From UBA5314 sp039679855 (GTDB lineage: Bacteria > Bacillota > Syntrophomonadia > Syntrophomonadales > Syntrophomonadaceae), in assembly GCA_039679855.1 (NCBI GenBank), contig JBDKUE010000065.1, forward strand, positions 1 through 64,000: DNA of 64,000 nucleotides. The letters run 5' to 3'. Below, piece by piece: positions 34,785-43,632 of this stretch. The translations under genes were made by a program, and so were the position numbers. The notes under the pieces were generated by a model, which was not told where the DNA came from, made no database searches, and saw nothing but the letters and a program-made list of their open reading frames with translations. Each line of letters starts with the position of its first letter. Within the stretch, counting starts at the first letter, position 1.

Positions 34785-35813
34785 ATGAGCGTCCTGATTA
34801 CCCTGGTAATTATTGCTATTTTGATTTTGGCCCATGAATGGGGGCACTTTCTGGCGGCCAGGAAGATTGGAATACCGGTGCATGAATTCAGCATGGGATT
34901 CGGCCCCAAGTTAATTTCAACCACGCGCAACGGAGTGGAATATTCGCTTAGAATCGTACCTATAGGCGGTTTTGTAAGGATGGCCGGCGAAGAATCAGAG
35001 GATTTGGACCACCCGGACGGCTTTATGAAACGCACCCCTTGGGAAAAGATCCTGGTCTCCTTTGCCGGGCCTTTTATGAATTTTGTTTTGGCTTTCTTGA
35101 TTTTTATTACTGCATTTGCAGTCATAGGCATACCGGAAAATACCAACGAACCGGTAATCGGTAAAGCAATCAGCGGCAAACCCGCCGATCTGGCCGGGCT
35201 TCGGCCCGGGGACCGGATTATAAGCGTGAATGGACAGCAGGTGCAAAACTGGGAAGAATTTGCCCGCTTTACTGATGAAAATGAATCGCAGCCCCTGCAA
35301 ATAAGTATAAAGCGGGGTGATGAGTTATCTACCATATCGGTCACACCGGCTAAGATTGATATGAACGGCACTATAGGCATTGGAGTTATTAATTCAGTCA
35401 AGTATCATCGTTTTGGCATAATTGAATCTATTGGCATGGGGGTTCAGAAAACCTATCAAATGACGGCTGAACTTCTGAGCTATCTGGGGCACGCCCTTAC
35501 CGGGGGGGCTTCCATGCAGGACGTAGCCGGCCCGGTGGGCATAACCCGAATGGTTGGAGAATTCGCGTCAGTGGGTATAGTATTTCTGATGATTTTTACT
35601 GCTTTTTTGAGCATCAACCTTGGAATAATGAATCTTCTCCCCATTCCCGCGCTGGACGGCAGTAAAATTGTATTTGCCGTGGTGGAGATGGTGCGGCGTA
35701 AACCACTTGAGCCTGAGAAGGAAGGTTTTATCCATATGGTGGGCTTTATCCTGCTCATGGTATTGATGGTGGTTATTACTTATCACGATTTGGTAAGGTG
35801 GTTCAAAGGGTAA
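34785..35813 (+). CDS. rseP: Site-2 intramembrane zinc metalloprotease RseP/RasP
   Basis: The 342-residue membrane protease has HEWGH (His17, Glu18, His21) in its first membrane helix, a PDZ domain with LAGLRPGDRIISVNG, and the second catalytic motif NLLPIPALDGSKI in a later helix. In Firmicutes the homologue (RasP) cleaves anti-sigma factors and signal peptide remnants. It lies in its standard place after dxr. Confidence 0.95.
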   Translation: MSVLITLVIIAILILAHEWGHFLAARKIGIPVHEFSMGFGPKLISTTRNGVEYSLRIVPIGGFVRMAGEESEDLDHPDGFMKRTPWEKILVSFAGPFMNFVLAFLIFITAFAVIGIPENTNEPVIGKAISGKPADLAGLRPGDRIISVNGQQVQNWEEFARFTDENESQPLQISIKRGDELSTISVTPAKIDMNGTIGIGVINSVKYHRFGIIESIGMGVQKTYQMTAELLSYLGHALTGGASMQDVAGPVGITRMVGEFASVGIVFLMIFTAFLSINLGIMNLLPIPALDGSKIVFAVVEMVRRKPLEPEKEGFIHMVGFILLMVLMVVITYHDLVRWFKG

Positions 35814-35817
35814 GAAT

Positions 35818-36891
35818 ATGCGAAGAATCAGCAGGACAATTAACATAGGTTCCCTGTCAATAGGCGGCTCCAATCCGGTTATAGTCCAATCGATGACCAA
35901 TACTGATACCAGGAACGTTAAGGACACGGTTGCTCAGATAAAAAGGCTTGAGGAAGCAGGATGCGAGTTGGTACGGGTGGCGGTGCCCGACGAGGAGGCC
36001 GCCGTTGCTATTAGGGAAATTAAAAAGTACATCTTAATACCCTTGATCGCTGATATCCACTTCAACTACCGGCTGGCCTTGAGCAGTATCGAAGCAGGTG
36101 CCGATGGTTTAAGAATCAATCCGGGCAACATAGGAAGCACCCAAAGGGTGCGCGAGGTGGTCAATGCCTGCAAGGATAGAGCTATACCCATTCGCATAGG
36201 GGTAAACGCAGGTTCGCTAGAGAAAAACCTGCTCGAAAAACACGGTGAGGTCAATGCCCATGCTATGGTTGAAAGCGCTCTGGAAAAAGTAAAGCTTTTA
36301 GAAGATATGAATTTCACCGACATTAAAATATCGCTCAAGGCGTCCTCAGTCCCCCTGACTGTGGAAGCCTATCGCTTGATTGCGGGGCAGGTTACTTACC
36401 CCCTGCATTTGGGGATTACGGAGGCGGGAACCAAGGACCGGGCCCTTATCAAATCAGCTCTGGGATTGGGCATTTTGCTTGATGAAGGCATTGGAGATAC
36501 CTTGAGGGTATCTCTTACCGGCGATCCGGTCGATGAGGTTTGGGCAGCCTACGAAATACTGCGCGGTTTGGGACTCAGGCAAAGGGGCGTTGAATTGATA
36601 TCATGCCCCACCTGCGGCCGCTGTGAATTTGACTTGATCGGACTGGCTGAGGAGGTAGACCGGCGGGTGAGGAGTATGGCCAGTCCGCTTAAAATTGCGG
36701 TTATGGGCTGTGTGGTCAATGGCCCCGGCGAAGCCCGGGAAGCCGATGTCGGAATAGCTGGTGGAAAAGGCAGCGGTCTTTTATTCCGCCGGGGTGAAAT
36801 TGTAAAAAAGCTGAAGCAAGAAGAATTGCTTGGTGAACTTTTAGAAGAGATCAGACAGATAAGTGGTGATGAAGGAGGTAAATTGATTTGA
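35818..36891 (+). CDS. ispG: (E)-4-hydroxy-3-methylbut-2-enyl diphosphate synthase
   Basis: IspG is a 4Fe-4S enzyme that converts MEcPP to HMBPP in the MEP pathway. The 357 residues include NPVIVQSMTNTDTRNV, IADIHFNYRLAL and GLRINPGNIGS. The cluster cysteines lie in ISCPTCGRCEFD and VMGCVVNGPGEAREAD. It starts five bases after rseP and overlaps proS by four bases. Confidence 0.97.
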   Translation: MRRISRTINIGSLSIGGSNPVIVQSMTNTDTRNVKDTVAQIKRLEEAGCELVRVAVPDEEAAVAIREIKKYILIPLIADIHFNYRLALSSIEAGADGLRINPGNIGSTQRVREVVNACKDRAIPIRIGVNAGSLEKNLLEKHGEVNAHAMVESALEKVKLLEDMNFTDIKISLKASSVPLTVEAYRLIAGQVTYPLHLGITEAGTKDRALIKSALGLGILLDEGIGDTLRVSLTGDPVDEVWAAYEILRGLGLRQRGVELISCPTCGRCEFDLIGLAEEVDRRVRSMASPLKIAVMGCVVNGPGEAREADVGIAGGKGSGLLFRRGEIVKKLKQEELLGELLEEIRQISGDEGGKLI

Positions 36892-38588
36892 AGGCATCCG
36901 AACTGTTTTTCCCCACCCTGCGTGAAGTTCCCGCCGAGGCGGAAGTGATCAGCCATCAATTACTGTTGAGGGCTGGATTTATCAGAAAAGCAAGTGGTGG
37001 TGTATACAGTTATCTACCCCTGGCGCAACGGGTATTGAAAAAAATTATGCAAATCGTTCGAGAGGAAATGGACCGGGCGGGGGGCCAGGAGCTGATGCTG
37101 CCGATCATTCAACCGCGTGAGCTATGGGAAAAGACAGGTCGTTGGGATGTATACGGCGAAGAGATGTTTCGCCTGCAGGACCGCCATAAGCGCTATTTTG
37201 CACTGGGTCCCACCCATGAAGAGATCATAACCACCCTGGTTAATGCAGATGTACATTCCTATCGGGGGCTTCCCTTGATGCTCTACCAGATTCAGAACAA
37301 ATACCGCGATGAAATACGACCTCGATTTGGGTTAATGAGGGGCCGTGAGTTTATAATGAAAGACGCTTATTCCTTTGACGCCGATTTTGATGGTTTGGAT
37401 ATAAGTTATCAAAATATGTTTGAAGCCTATCATCGGATATTTAAAAGAATGGCTCTCAAATACCGGGTGGTGGAAGCGGACAGCGGAGCCATCGGAGGAA
37501 GCTCCAGTCATGAATATATGGTTTTGGCCGACTCTGGAGAAGCCGAAGTGGTCTATTGTGAACAGTGCAGCTACGCAGCCAATGTCGAGAAAGCCGAATG
37601 CACTTGTCAAAAGTTATTGTCTGGCCAGGCAGATGCCCTCCCCCTTGAGAAAAAGCACACTCCCGGCCAAAAAACGGTAGAAGAGGTTGCAGGATTTTTG
37701 GGGCAACCAGCTTCCCAAGTTATAAAGACCCTGCTCTGCCTGGCGGATGGACAGCCGGTAGTGGCATTGCTAAGAGGCGATAGGGAATTAAATATGATAA
37801 AGTTCCAAAACCTTCTGGGCTGCCTGGATCTGGTTATGGCTGATGAAAAGGCGGCTTATGAATTGTTTGGAGCCGGCTTTGGCTCACTGGGTCCTATTGG
37901 CCTGGATTTTTCCATCTACGGCGATCTTGAGGTACAAGCAATGGTCAATGCCAATTGTGGAGCCAATCAGGATGACTACCATTATATCAACGTTTGCCCG
38001 GGAAGAGATTTTCAAGTGAAGCAGTACAACGACTTGCGCAACGCAGTTGCCGGAGATCCATGTCCTCACTGCCAAAACCCGCTGCAATTGGTCCGCGGCG
38101 TTGAGGTAGGGCACATATTTAAGCTCGGTGATAAATATTCCAGGTCCCTGGAAGCTTCTTTTCTAGATCAAAATGGCCAAACCCAAATAATGATTATGGG
38201 GTGCTATGGGATAGGAATATCCCGCACTATGGCTGCCGCGGTCGAGCAGAACCACGATGAGCAGGGCATCATCTGGCCGCTGCCCCTGGCCCCTTATCAG
38301 GTGATCGTAGTACCGGTCAACAGCAAAAAAGAGGATCAGATGGATCTGGCCCGGTCGATATATGAACAGCTGTTGGCTAAAGGGATTGAAGTAATACTGG
38401 ATGATCGGGATGAACGAGCCGGTGTCAAGTTTAAGGATGCCGATCTAATTGGCATACCCCTGCGTATTACGGTTGGGCCTAAAGCCTTGCAGGAAAATAA
38501 GGTAGAGGTCAAGAAAAGATGGGAGAAGGACATAAATATGATGGGCATGGATGAAGTGTTGAGCCTCATTGATGAACTATGGGGATAA
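36888..38588 (+). CDS. proS: Prolyl-tRNA synthetase, bacterial type
   Basis: Class II synthetase charging tRNA-Pro. The 566 residues include motif 2 (NKYRDEIRPRFGLMRGREF), an editing insertion domain of the YbaK type between motifs 2 and 3 (about residues 225-400), motif 3 (MGCYGIGISRTMAAAVE) and a C-terminal anticodon-binding domain. The TTG start at 36888 follows GAAGGAGG and overlaps ispG by four bases. The insertion domain normally deacylates Ala-tRNA-Pro. Confidence 0.96.
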   Translation: MKASELFFPTLREVPAEAEVISHQLLLRAGFIRKASGGVYSYLPLAQRVLKKIMQIVREEMDRAGGQELMLPIIQPRELWEKTGRWDVYGEEMFRLQDRHKRYFALGPTHEEIITTLVNADVHSYRGLPLMLYQIQNKYRDEIRPRFGLMRGREFIMKDAYSFDADFDGLDISYQNMFEAYHRIFKRMALKYRVVEADSGAIGGSSSHEYMVLADSGEAEVVYCEQCSYAANVEKAECTCQKLLSGQADALPLEKKHTPGQKTVEEVAGFLGQPASQVIKTLLCLADGQPVVALLRGDRELNMIKFQNLLGCLDLVMADEKAAYELFGAGFGSLGPIGLDFSIYGDLEVQAMVNANCGANQDDYHYINVCPGRDFQVKQYNDLRNAVAGDPCPHCQNPLQLVRGVEVGHIFKLGDKYSRSLEASFLDQNGQTQIMIMGCYGIGISRTMAAAVEQNHDEQGIIWPLPLAPYQVIVVPVNSKKEDQMDLARSIYEQLLAKGIEVILDDRDERAGVKFKDADLIGIPLRITVGPKALQENKVEVKKRWEKDINMMGMDEVLSLIDELWG

Positions 38589-38642
38589 GTTGTAGGGCGT
38601 CTATGGTTCCCAATTGTTTGGTTGGATGTGAAAAAATAAGCG

Positions 38643-39308
38643 ATGAGCATTTTTGAAATTATTTTCAAACTTACCCTGGCCTGTGTACTGGGTGGAGTTA
38701 TAGGACTGGAAAGAGAGAGTCTTAACAGGCCGGCGGGCTTAAGGACTTACACTCTGGTATGTGTGGGTTCTGCACTGGCCATGCTGGTTTCTATGGATAT
38801 GTATTATTCTTTCAATCAAACAGTGAATGCAGATCCGGGCCGAATCGCCGCCCAGGTTATAAGCGGAATAGGTTTCTTAGGCGCAGGCACCATCATGCGC
38901 GAGGGTGCGACGGTCAGAGGGCTAACCACTGCGGCTGGTCTATGGACGGTAGCTTGCATAGGTTTGGCGGTAGGGGCCGGACTCTACATACCCGCTATAG
39001 CCACTACCATACTTATACTCTTTGTGCTCATCTACTTTATAAAAATTGAAGACATATTTTCAGGGACCCGGGAATACAAAGGGCTGGTTTTGGTAGTGGA
39101 AGACCGCCCGGGAGCAGTTGGAATTATAGGATCCAAATTAGGCCTGCTTAACGTACTGATTAAGGATATTCAACTGACCCGATTGGATGCTGGCGATGAC
39201 CTGGAAATAGAGCTATTGGTGGAACTACCTAGTGGAATGTCTGTCAACAATGTAGTTGATGAATTGACAAAAACTGAAGGATTACGAAAAATCGACCGCC
39301 TGAACTAG
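38643..39308 (+). CDS. MgtC/SapB family membrane protein with C-terminal ACT-like domain
   Basis: 221 residues: four to five membrane helices with the signature GGVIGLERESLNRPAGLRTY and VISGIGFLGAGTIMREG, then LTTAAGLWTVACIGLAVGAG. A soluble domain of about 75 residues follows, beginning LVLVVEDRPGAVGIIGSKLG, which looks ACT-like. MgtC proteins affect F-ATPase activity and magnesium or acid stress survival in pathogens; the function in free-living bacteria is unclear. It sits between proS and polC, where Bacillus has no such gene. A shorter paralogue occurs at 62964. Confidence 0.9.
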   Translation: MSIFEIIFKLTLACVLGGVIGLERESLNRPAGLRTYTLVCVGSALAMLVSMDMYYSFNQTVNADPGRIAAQVISGIGFLGAGTIMREGATVRGLTTAAGLWTVACIGLAVGAGLYIPAIATTILILFVLIYFIKIEDIFSGTREYKGLVLVVEDRPGAVGIIGSKLGLLNVLIKDIQLTRLDAGDDLEIELLVELPSGMSVNNVVDELTKTEGLRKIDRLN

Positions 39309-39334
39309 TATCGTGGGCGGGAAGGGGAATTGGT

Positions 39335-42300
39335 TTGAGTCAGGATTTTTATGCCTTTCTAACCCATTTGGGCATAAGCCCAGTTGACGGCGCCTGGGTG
39401 GGGACGCGCCTGCTCAAGGTTGAGGTTTCCCCCCGTCAGGTTTTGTGGCGCTTCCATATCCAATATGAAGAAAGACCCATCAGCAAATCCCTACTGGACT
39501 ATACTACAGAATTATTAGGTAATCAGCTTGAATACCTTCATAACCTTGAGTTGATTATCCATCCGTCTTCAGTCGAGCCTATCCTTTTGCAGGTATTGGA
39601 TAAACATAAGTCTCAATTAACCGCGCTATTGCCGTCCGGGATAGCGCCTGAGCAGCTGCATTGGACCATCGAAGATAAACGTCTGGACCTTCATGCGGCT
39701 GATTTTGATGTCTACCAGCAGCTAATGGAAGGACAAGTATGCAACCTCTTGTCATCCTGGCTTTGGGACTACTATTGCCTGAGGGTTGTGGTCAGGGTGC
39801 GCCCCCTGGAAACTGTCGGAAAGGAGAATGACGGTCCGGTCTATATTCCCAGGCGGGAAGTTATTTCCCTTTTACCGGGCTATAGTGGGGGACCAGCCAA
39901 AAAGAAAGGCAGCGGATTCAAGCGCAGCAGCCAGGCTATGCTGACCAGCGGCTCGGTAGTGCCATTTAAGGAGTTGGAAGATGGTCTGCGCGCAGTGGTG
40001 GTGGAAGGTGAGGTCTGGGATAAAAAGGTTAACTTGAGGCGCGACGGGCGGTTTTTAGTACTCTACTACCTGACCGACGGACAGGACAGCTTAATAATAA
40101 AGGCCTTTTATGACCAGAGCAAAGAAGACCAGATTGAAAACGGTGATTACATAAGGGCTTGTGGAAATGTAAATTATGATCCGAATCTGCATGAGATAGC
40201 TATGTTGTTAGATGCCTGGATCAAACAGCCCCGAACGGTTCGCGACGATCTGGAACCTGTTAAACGCGTGGAACTTCATGCTCATACCAAGATGAGTTCT
40301 ATGGATGCGCTGTGTGAAGTGCATGAATTGGTTAAAAAGGCAGCTAGGTGGGGTCATAAGGCCCTGGCTATAACTGATCACGGCTGTACCCAAGCCTTTC
40401 CTGATGCCTATAAAGCGGCCCGCAGCCATAAGATAAAATTGCTCTATGGGGTTGAAGGCTACCTGATAGAAGAAGATAAAAGAGAGCGCCCCCATCACAT
40501 CGTCTTGCTGGCTAGAAATGTCGTCGGCCTTCAAAACATGTATCGGCTGGTAAGCCAGTCCTATCTCAGCCACTATTATCGTTTCCCTAAAATACCGCGC
40601 AGTCTGCTGCAGGAGCATCGTGAAGGCCTGCTGATTGGTTCGGCCTGTGAAGCCGGTGAATTGTTCCAGGCTTTGCTAAAGGGCGCCGATGAAGCTGAAG
40701 TGGAGAAGATTGCATCCTTCTATGATTATCTGGAAATACAACCCTTGTCCAACAATGAATTTTTATTAAGGGAAGGAAGGCTGGGGTCACGCCAAGAGCT
40801 GGAAGCCCTGGTGGTAAAAATAATAAGTCTGGGCAGGAAATTGGGCAAACCGGTGGTAGCCACCGGTGATGTCCACTTCTTAGAACCGGAGCATGAGGTT
40901 TACCGGAGGATTATTCAATCCGGCCAGGGCTATGATGACGCCCAGGCCCAGGCTCCCCTTTATCTTAAAACCACGGCCGAAATGCTGGAGGAGTTTAGCT
41001 TTCTTAACGAAGATGATAGAAAAGCGGTGGTTGTTGATAATACCCAGTTGATCGCCGATTTAATCGAAGATATAAAGCCAGTTCCGGACGGTTTTTATCC
41101 GCCCAAAATCGACCGGGCAGAAGAAGAAATAAGCAGTTTGGCCTGGGATAGGGTGGCCCAATTATATGGTTCCAATTTACCGGAGATTATCGAAGCCAGG
41201 GTGCGAAAAGAACTCGATTCAATAATCCGGCACGGCTTCAGTGTGCTTTACCTCATTGCGCAGAAGCTGGTTAAAAAGTCCAATGATGATGGATATATAG
41301 TGGGGTCCAGGGGCTCGGTGGGGTCCTCTTTGATAGCTTATCTGACCGGGATAACCGAGGTCAATCCCCTTCCCCCCCATTACATATGTCCCCAGTGCAA
41401 ATGGACTGCGTTTACCCAAGACGGTAAGGACTGCGGAGCAGACCTTCCTGATGCCAGCTGCCAGCAATGCGGTAATGACGTTTTAAAAGTAGGTTTTGAT
41501 ATTCCATTTGAGACTTTCCTCGGATTTGAAGGCGACAAGATACCGGATATCGACCTGAACTTCTCCGGGGAATACCAGGCCAGAGCTCATCAGTACGTTG
41601 AAGAGTTATTCGGCAAGGAAAATGTATTCCGAGCCGGAACCATATCTACCGTTGCCGAGCGAACCGCTTATGGTTTTGTAGTCAGGTATGCTGAAGACAA
41701 AAACATGCAGTTAAAGAACTCAGAAATAAACCGTTTGGTCAAAGGGATAGCCGGGGTCAGACGCACTACCGGGCAGCATCCGGGGGGGTTAATAGTGGTT
41801 CCCCGGGATCACGACATACATGAGTTTACACCCCTGCAGCACCCGGCGGAAAACAAGGATTCAGGTGTTATAACGACTCATTTTGAATACCATGCCATCG
41901 GTGATCAGCTGGTCAAGCTGGACATCCTGGGGCATGACGATCCCACAGTAATCAAGGCCTTGGAGGACCTGACCGGGATAAAAACGTCAGGGATAAGCTT
42001 AAGCGAACCAAAAACCATGCAGCTCTTTTCCAGTGTGGAGCCATTGGGGCTGACCCCGGAAGAGGCCGGGTCACAGGTTGGAACCATAGGAGTCCCGGAA
42101 TTTGGAACCCGCTTCGTTCGCCAAATACTGGAATCCACCCGGCCCACCACTTTTTCGGAACTGGTTCGGATTTGCGGCCTGTCACATGGGACTGATGTAT
42201 GGTTGAACAACGCCCAGAGTTTGATAGAACAGGAAATTGCTCCGCTAAACCAGGTAATATGTAATCGTGACGATATCATGACCTATTTGATTCAGAAGGG

Positions 42301-42967
42301 GCTGGAGAAAAAACAGGCATTCAAGATAATGGAGCAGGTGCGCAAGGGCAAAGGGCTCTCTGGCAATGAAATAGAGAGCATGGAAGCCTGCTCGGTGCCT
42401 TCCTGGTACATTGATTCCTGCCAAAAAATCAAGTATATGTTTCCCAAAGCGCACGCAGTGGCCTATGTTATAAACTCCTTCCGGATTGCCTATTTCAAGG
42501 TTTATCACCCACTGGCTTTTTATGCCAGTTTCTTTACAGTGCGGGCTGAGGATTTCGAGGCAGAAACCGTGTTGAAAGGACATGAAGCGATACGGCAGAG
42601 GATCAAAGAGATCGATAAGATGGGCAATGAAGCTCCCCAAAAGGAACGCAAGCTCCTGCCCATTTTGGAAGTGGCGGCCGAGATGTGCGCCCGGGGATTC
42701 CATTTCTATCCGGTTGATATTTATCTATCCAGGGCGGCCAAGTACTTGATAAAGGAGCAGGGGTTGCTTATCCCATTTTCAGCCCTGCCCAACATAGGCC
42801 GTTCGGCTGCCGAAGGCGTTGAAAAGGCACAGAAAGCAGGGGCTTTTCTATCGGTGGAAGATTTTCAGATAAGGACCCACCTGAATAAGACCAGTATGGA
42901 TGTATTAAGGCAGTACCAGTGCTTTGAAGGGCTTCCGGAAAGCAACCAAATTCAGCTGTTTGCTTAA
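39335..42967 (+). CDS. polC: DNA polymerase III alpha subunit, PolC type, lacking the exonuclease insertion
   Basis: The Gram-positive replicative polymerase, 1210 residues against about 1400-1450 for Bacillus PolC. N-terminal domain and OB fold are at about 1-300. The PHP domain starts at about 311 (VELHAHTKMSSMDALCEVHE). The segment GVEGYLIEEDKRERPHH (about 372-388) runs straight on within PHP, exactly where the DnaQ-like proofreading exonuclease is normally inserted; no DxETTG-type motif is present. A zinc-binding loop (CPQCKW ... CQQCG), the palm aspartates in IPDIDLNFSGEYQ (about residue 738) and the fingers/HhH C-terminus are intact. TTG 39335 follows GGAAGGGGAA. Loss of proofreading in cis is inferred. 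Confidence 0.95.
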   Translation: MSQDFYAFLTHLGISPVDGAWVGTRLLKVEVSPRQVLWRFHIQYEERPISKSLLDYTTELLGNQLEYLHNLELIIHPSSVEPILLQVLDKHKSQLTALLPSGIAPEQLHWTIEDKRLDLHAADFDVYQQLMEGQVCNLLSSWLWDYYCLRVVVRVRPLETVGKENDGPVYIPRREVISLLPGYSGGPAKKKGSGFKRSSQAMLTSGSVVPFKELEDGLRAVVVEGEVWDKKVNLRRDGRFLVLYYLTDGQDSLIIKAFYDQSKEDQIENGDYIRACGNVNYDPNLHEIAMLLDAWIKQPRTVRDDLEPVKRVELHAHTKMSSMDALCEVHELVKKAARWGHKALAITDHGCTQAFPDAYKAARSHKIKLLYGVEGYLIEEDKRERPHHIVLLARNVVGLQNMYRLVSQSYLSHYYRFPKIPRSLLQEHREGLLIGSACEAGELFQALLKGADEAEVEKIASFYDYLEIQPLSNNEFLLREGRLGSRQELEALVVKIISLGRKLGKPVVATGDVHFLEPEHEVYRRIIQSGQGYDDAQAQAPLYLKTTAEMLEEFSFLNEDDRKAVVVDNTQLIADLIEDIKPVPDGFYPPKIDRAEEEISSLAWDRVAQLYGSNLPEIIEARVRKELDSIIRHGFSVLYLIAQKLVKKSNDDGYIVGSRGSVGSSLIAYLTGITEVNPLPPHYICPQCKWTAFTQDGKDCGADLPDASCQQCGNDVLKVGFDIPFETFLGFEGDKIPDIDLNFSGEYQARAHQYVEELFGKENVFRAGTISTVAERTAYGFVVRYAEDKNMQLKNSEINRLVKGIAGVRRTTGQHPGGLIVVPRDHDIHEFTPLQHPAENKDSGVITTHFEYHAIGDQLVKLDILGHDDPTVIKALEDLTGIKTSGISLSEPKTMQLFSSVEPLGLTPEEAGSQVGTIGVPEFGTRFVRQILESTRPTTFSELVRICGLSHGTDVWLNNAQSLIEQEIAPLNQVICNRDDIMTYLIQKGLEKKQAFKIMEQVRKGKGLSGNEIESMEACSVPSWYIDSCQKIKYMFPKAHAVAYVINSFRIAYFKVYHPLAFYASFFTVRAEDFEAETVLKGHEAIRQRIKEIDKMGNEAPQKERKLLPILEVAAEMCARGFHFYPVDIYLSRAAKYLIKEQGLLIPFSALPNIGRSAAEGVEKAQKAGAFLSVEDFQIRTHLNKTSMDVLRQYQCFEGLPESNQIQLFA

Positions 42968-43003
42968 CCATGGCTATCCACTCAAGGGCGGTGCGGGAGT
43001 GAC

Positions 43004-43033
43004 TTGAATAAACTGAGATAATTGTGTTATACT
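43004..43033 (+). promoter_or_regulatory. Probable promoter of the rimP-nusA-infB operon
   Basis: TTGAAT (43004-43009) and TATACT (43028-43033) are separated by 18 bases, within the gap between polC and rimP. The hairpin at 43070-43093 lies in the resulting leader. Confidence 0.65.
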
Positions 43034-43069
43034 CTTAAATGAGCTTACGAATCAGTAGTGCACGGAGAC

Positions 43070-43093
43070 AAAGTGGGTAAAAACCCACTTTTT
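43070..43093 (+). terminator. Attenuator-like terminator in the rimP leader
   Basis: AAAGTGGGT (43070-43078) pairs exactly with ACCCACTTT (43083-43091) around AAAA, and the descending arm runs into a T-tract (to 43093). It lies between the probable promoter and rimP, not at the end of a gene. I recall a similar GTGGG/CCCAC hairpin upstream of rimP in other Firmicutes. A role in controlled read-through, for instance NusA feedback, is inference. Confidence 0.7.
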
Positions 43094-43160
43094 CTATTGT
43101 GATTCAGGGTCAGGAAGCATTTTTAGGGTCTTTAAGGCCTGACAACAAGGAGGTATGATT

Positions 43161-43616
43161 TTGGCGGCATCTCGTTTGGAGAATATAGCTTCCGAAATCG
43201 AGACCAAATTGGCAGAGAGCGGCATGGAACTGGTTGACACTCAGTATCGAAAAGAAAACCAGGAACAGGTCCTGCGTTTTTTAATCGACCGGGATGGCGG
43301 GGTTACCCTGGATGACTGCAGTGAAGCAACCCGCCGCCTGAAAGATTTAATCGACAACCAGGAAATATACTATGATCACCTGGAAGTATCATCACCGGGA
43401 ATGGACCGATTGATTAAGACTAACCGGGATTTGCTGCGCTTTACGGGCTATAAGATTAAAGTAAAAACCGTTAAAGCCTACGCCGGTCCCCGCACCGTCA
43501 TCGCCTTGCTAAAAGGTTTTTCCGATGAGGAGTTGACAGTGGAGACTGAAAATGGTGAAATCTTAAGCATTCCCCGGAATATGATATCGATTATTCGCCT
43601 GCAACCAGAATTTTAA
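43161..43616 (+). CDS. rimP: Ribosome maturation factor RimP
   Basis: RimP assists maturation of the 30S subunit. About 151 residues, with MELVDTQYRKENQEQVLRF, LIDRDGGVTLDDCSEATRRL and the LEVSSPGMDRLIK motif. I choose TTG 43161, seven bases after AAGGAGG (43147-43153); ATG 43155 is only one base from that site. It starts the nusA-infB operon, as in most bacteria. Confidence 0.95.
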   Translation: MAASRLENIASEIETKLAESGMELVDTQYRKENQEQVLRFLIDRDGGVTLDDCSEATRRLKDLIDNQEIYYDHLEVSSPGMDRLIKTNRDLLRFTGYKIKVKTVKAYAGPRTVIALLKGFSDEELTVETENGEILSIPRNMISIIRLQPEF

Positions 43617-43632
43617 GAGGGGGATTTGAACA

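Noticed and set aside
34712..35401. 229-codon minus-strand frame opposite dxr/rseP
   Set aside because: Shadow frame over two conserved genes, without start signals.
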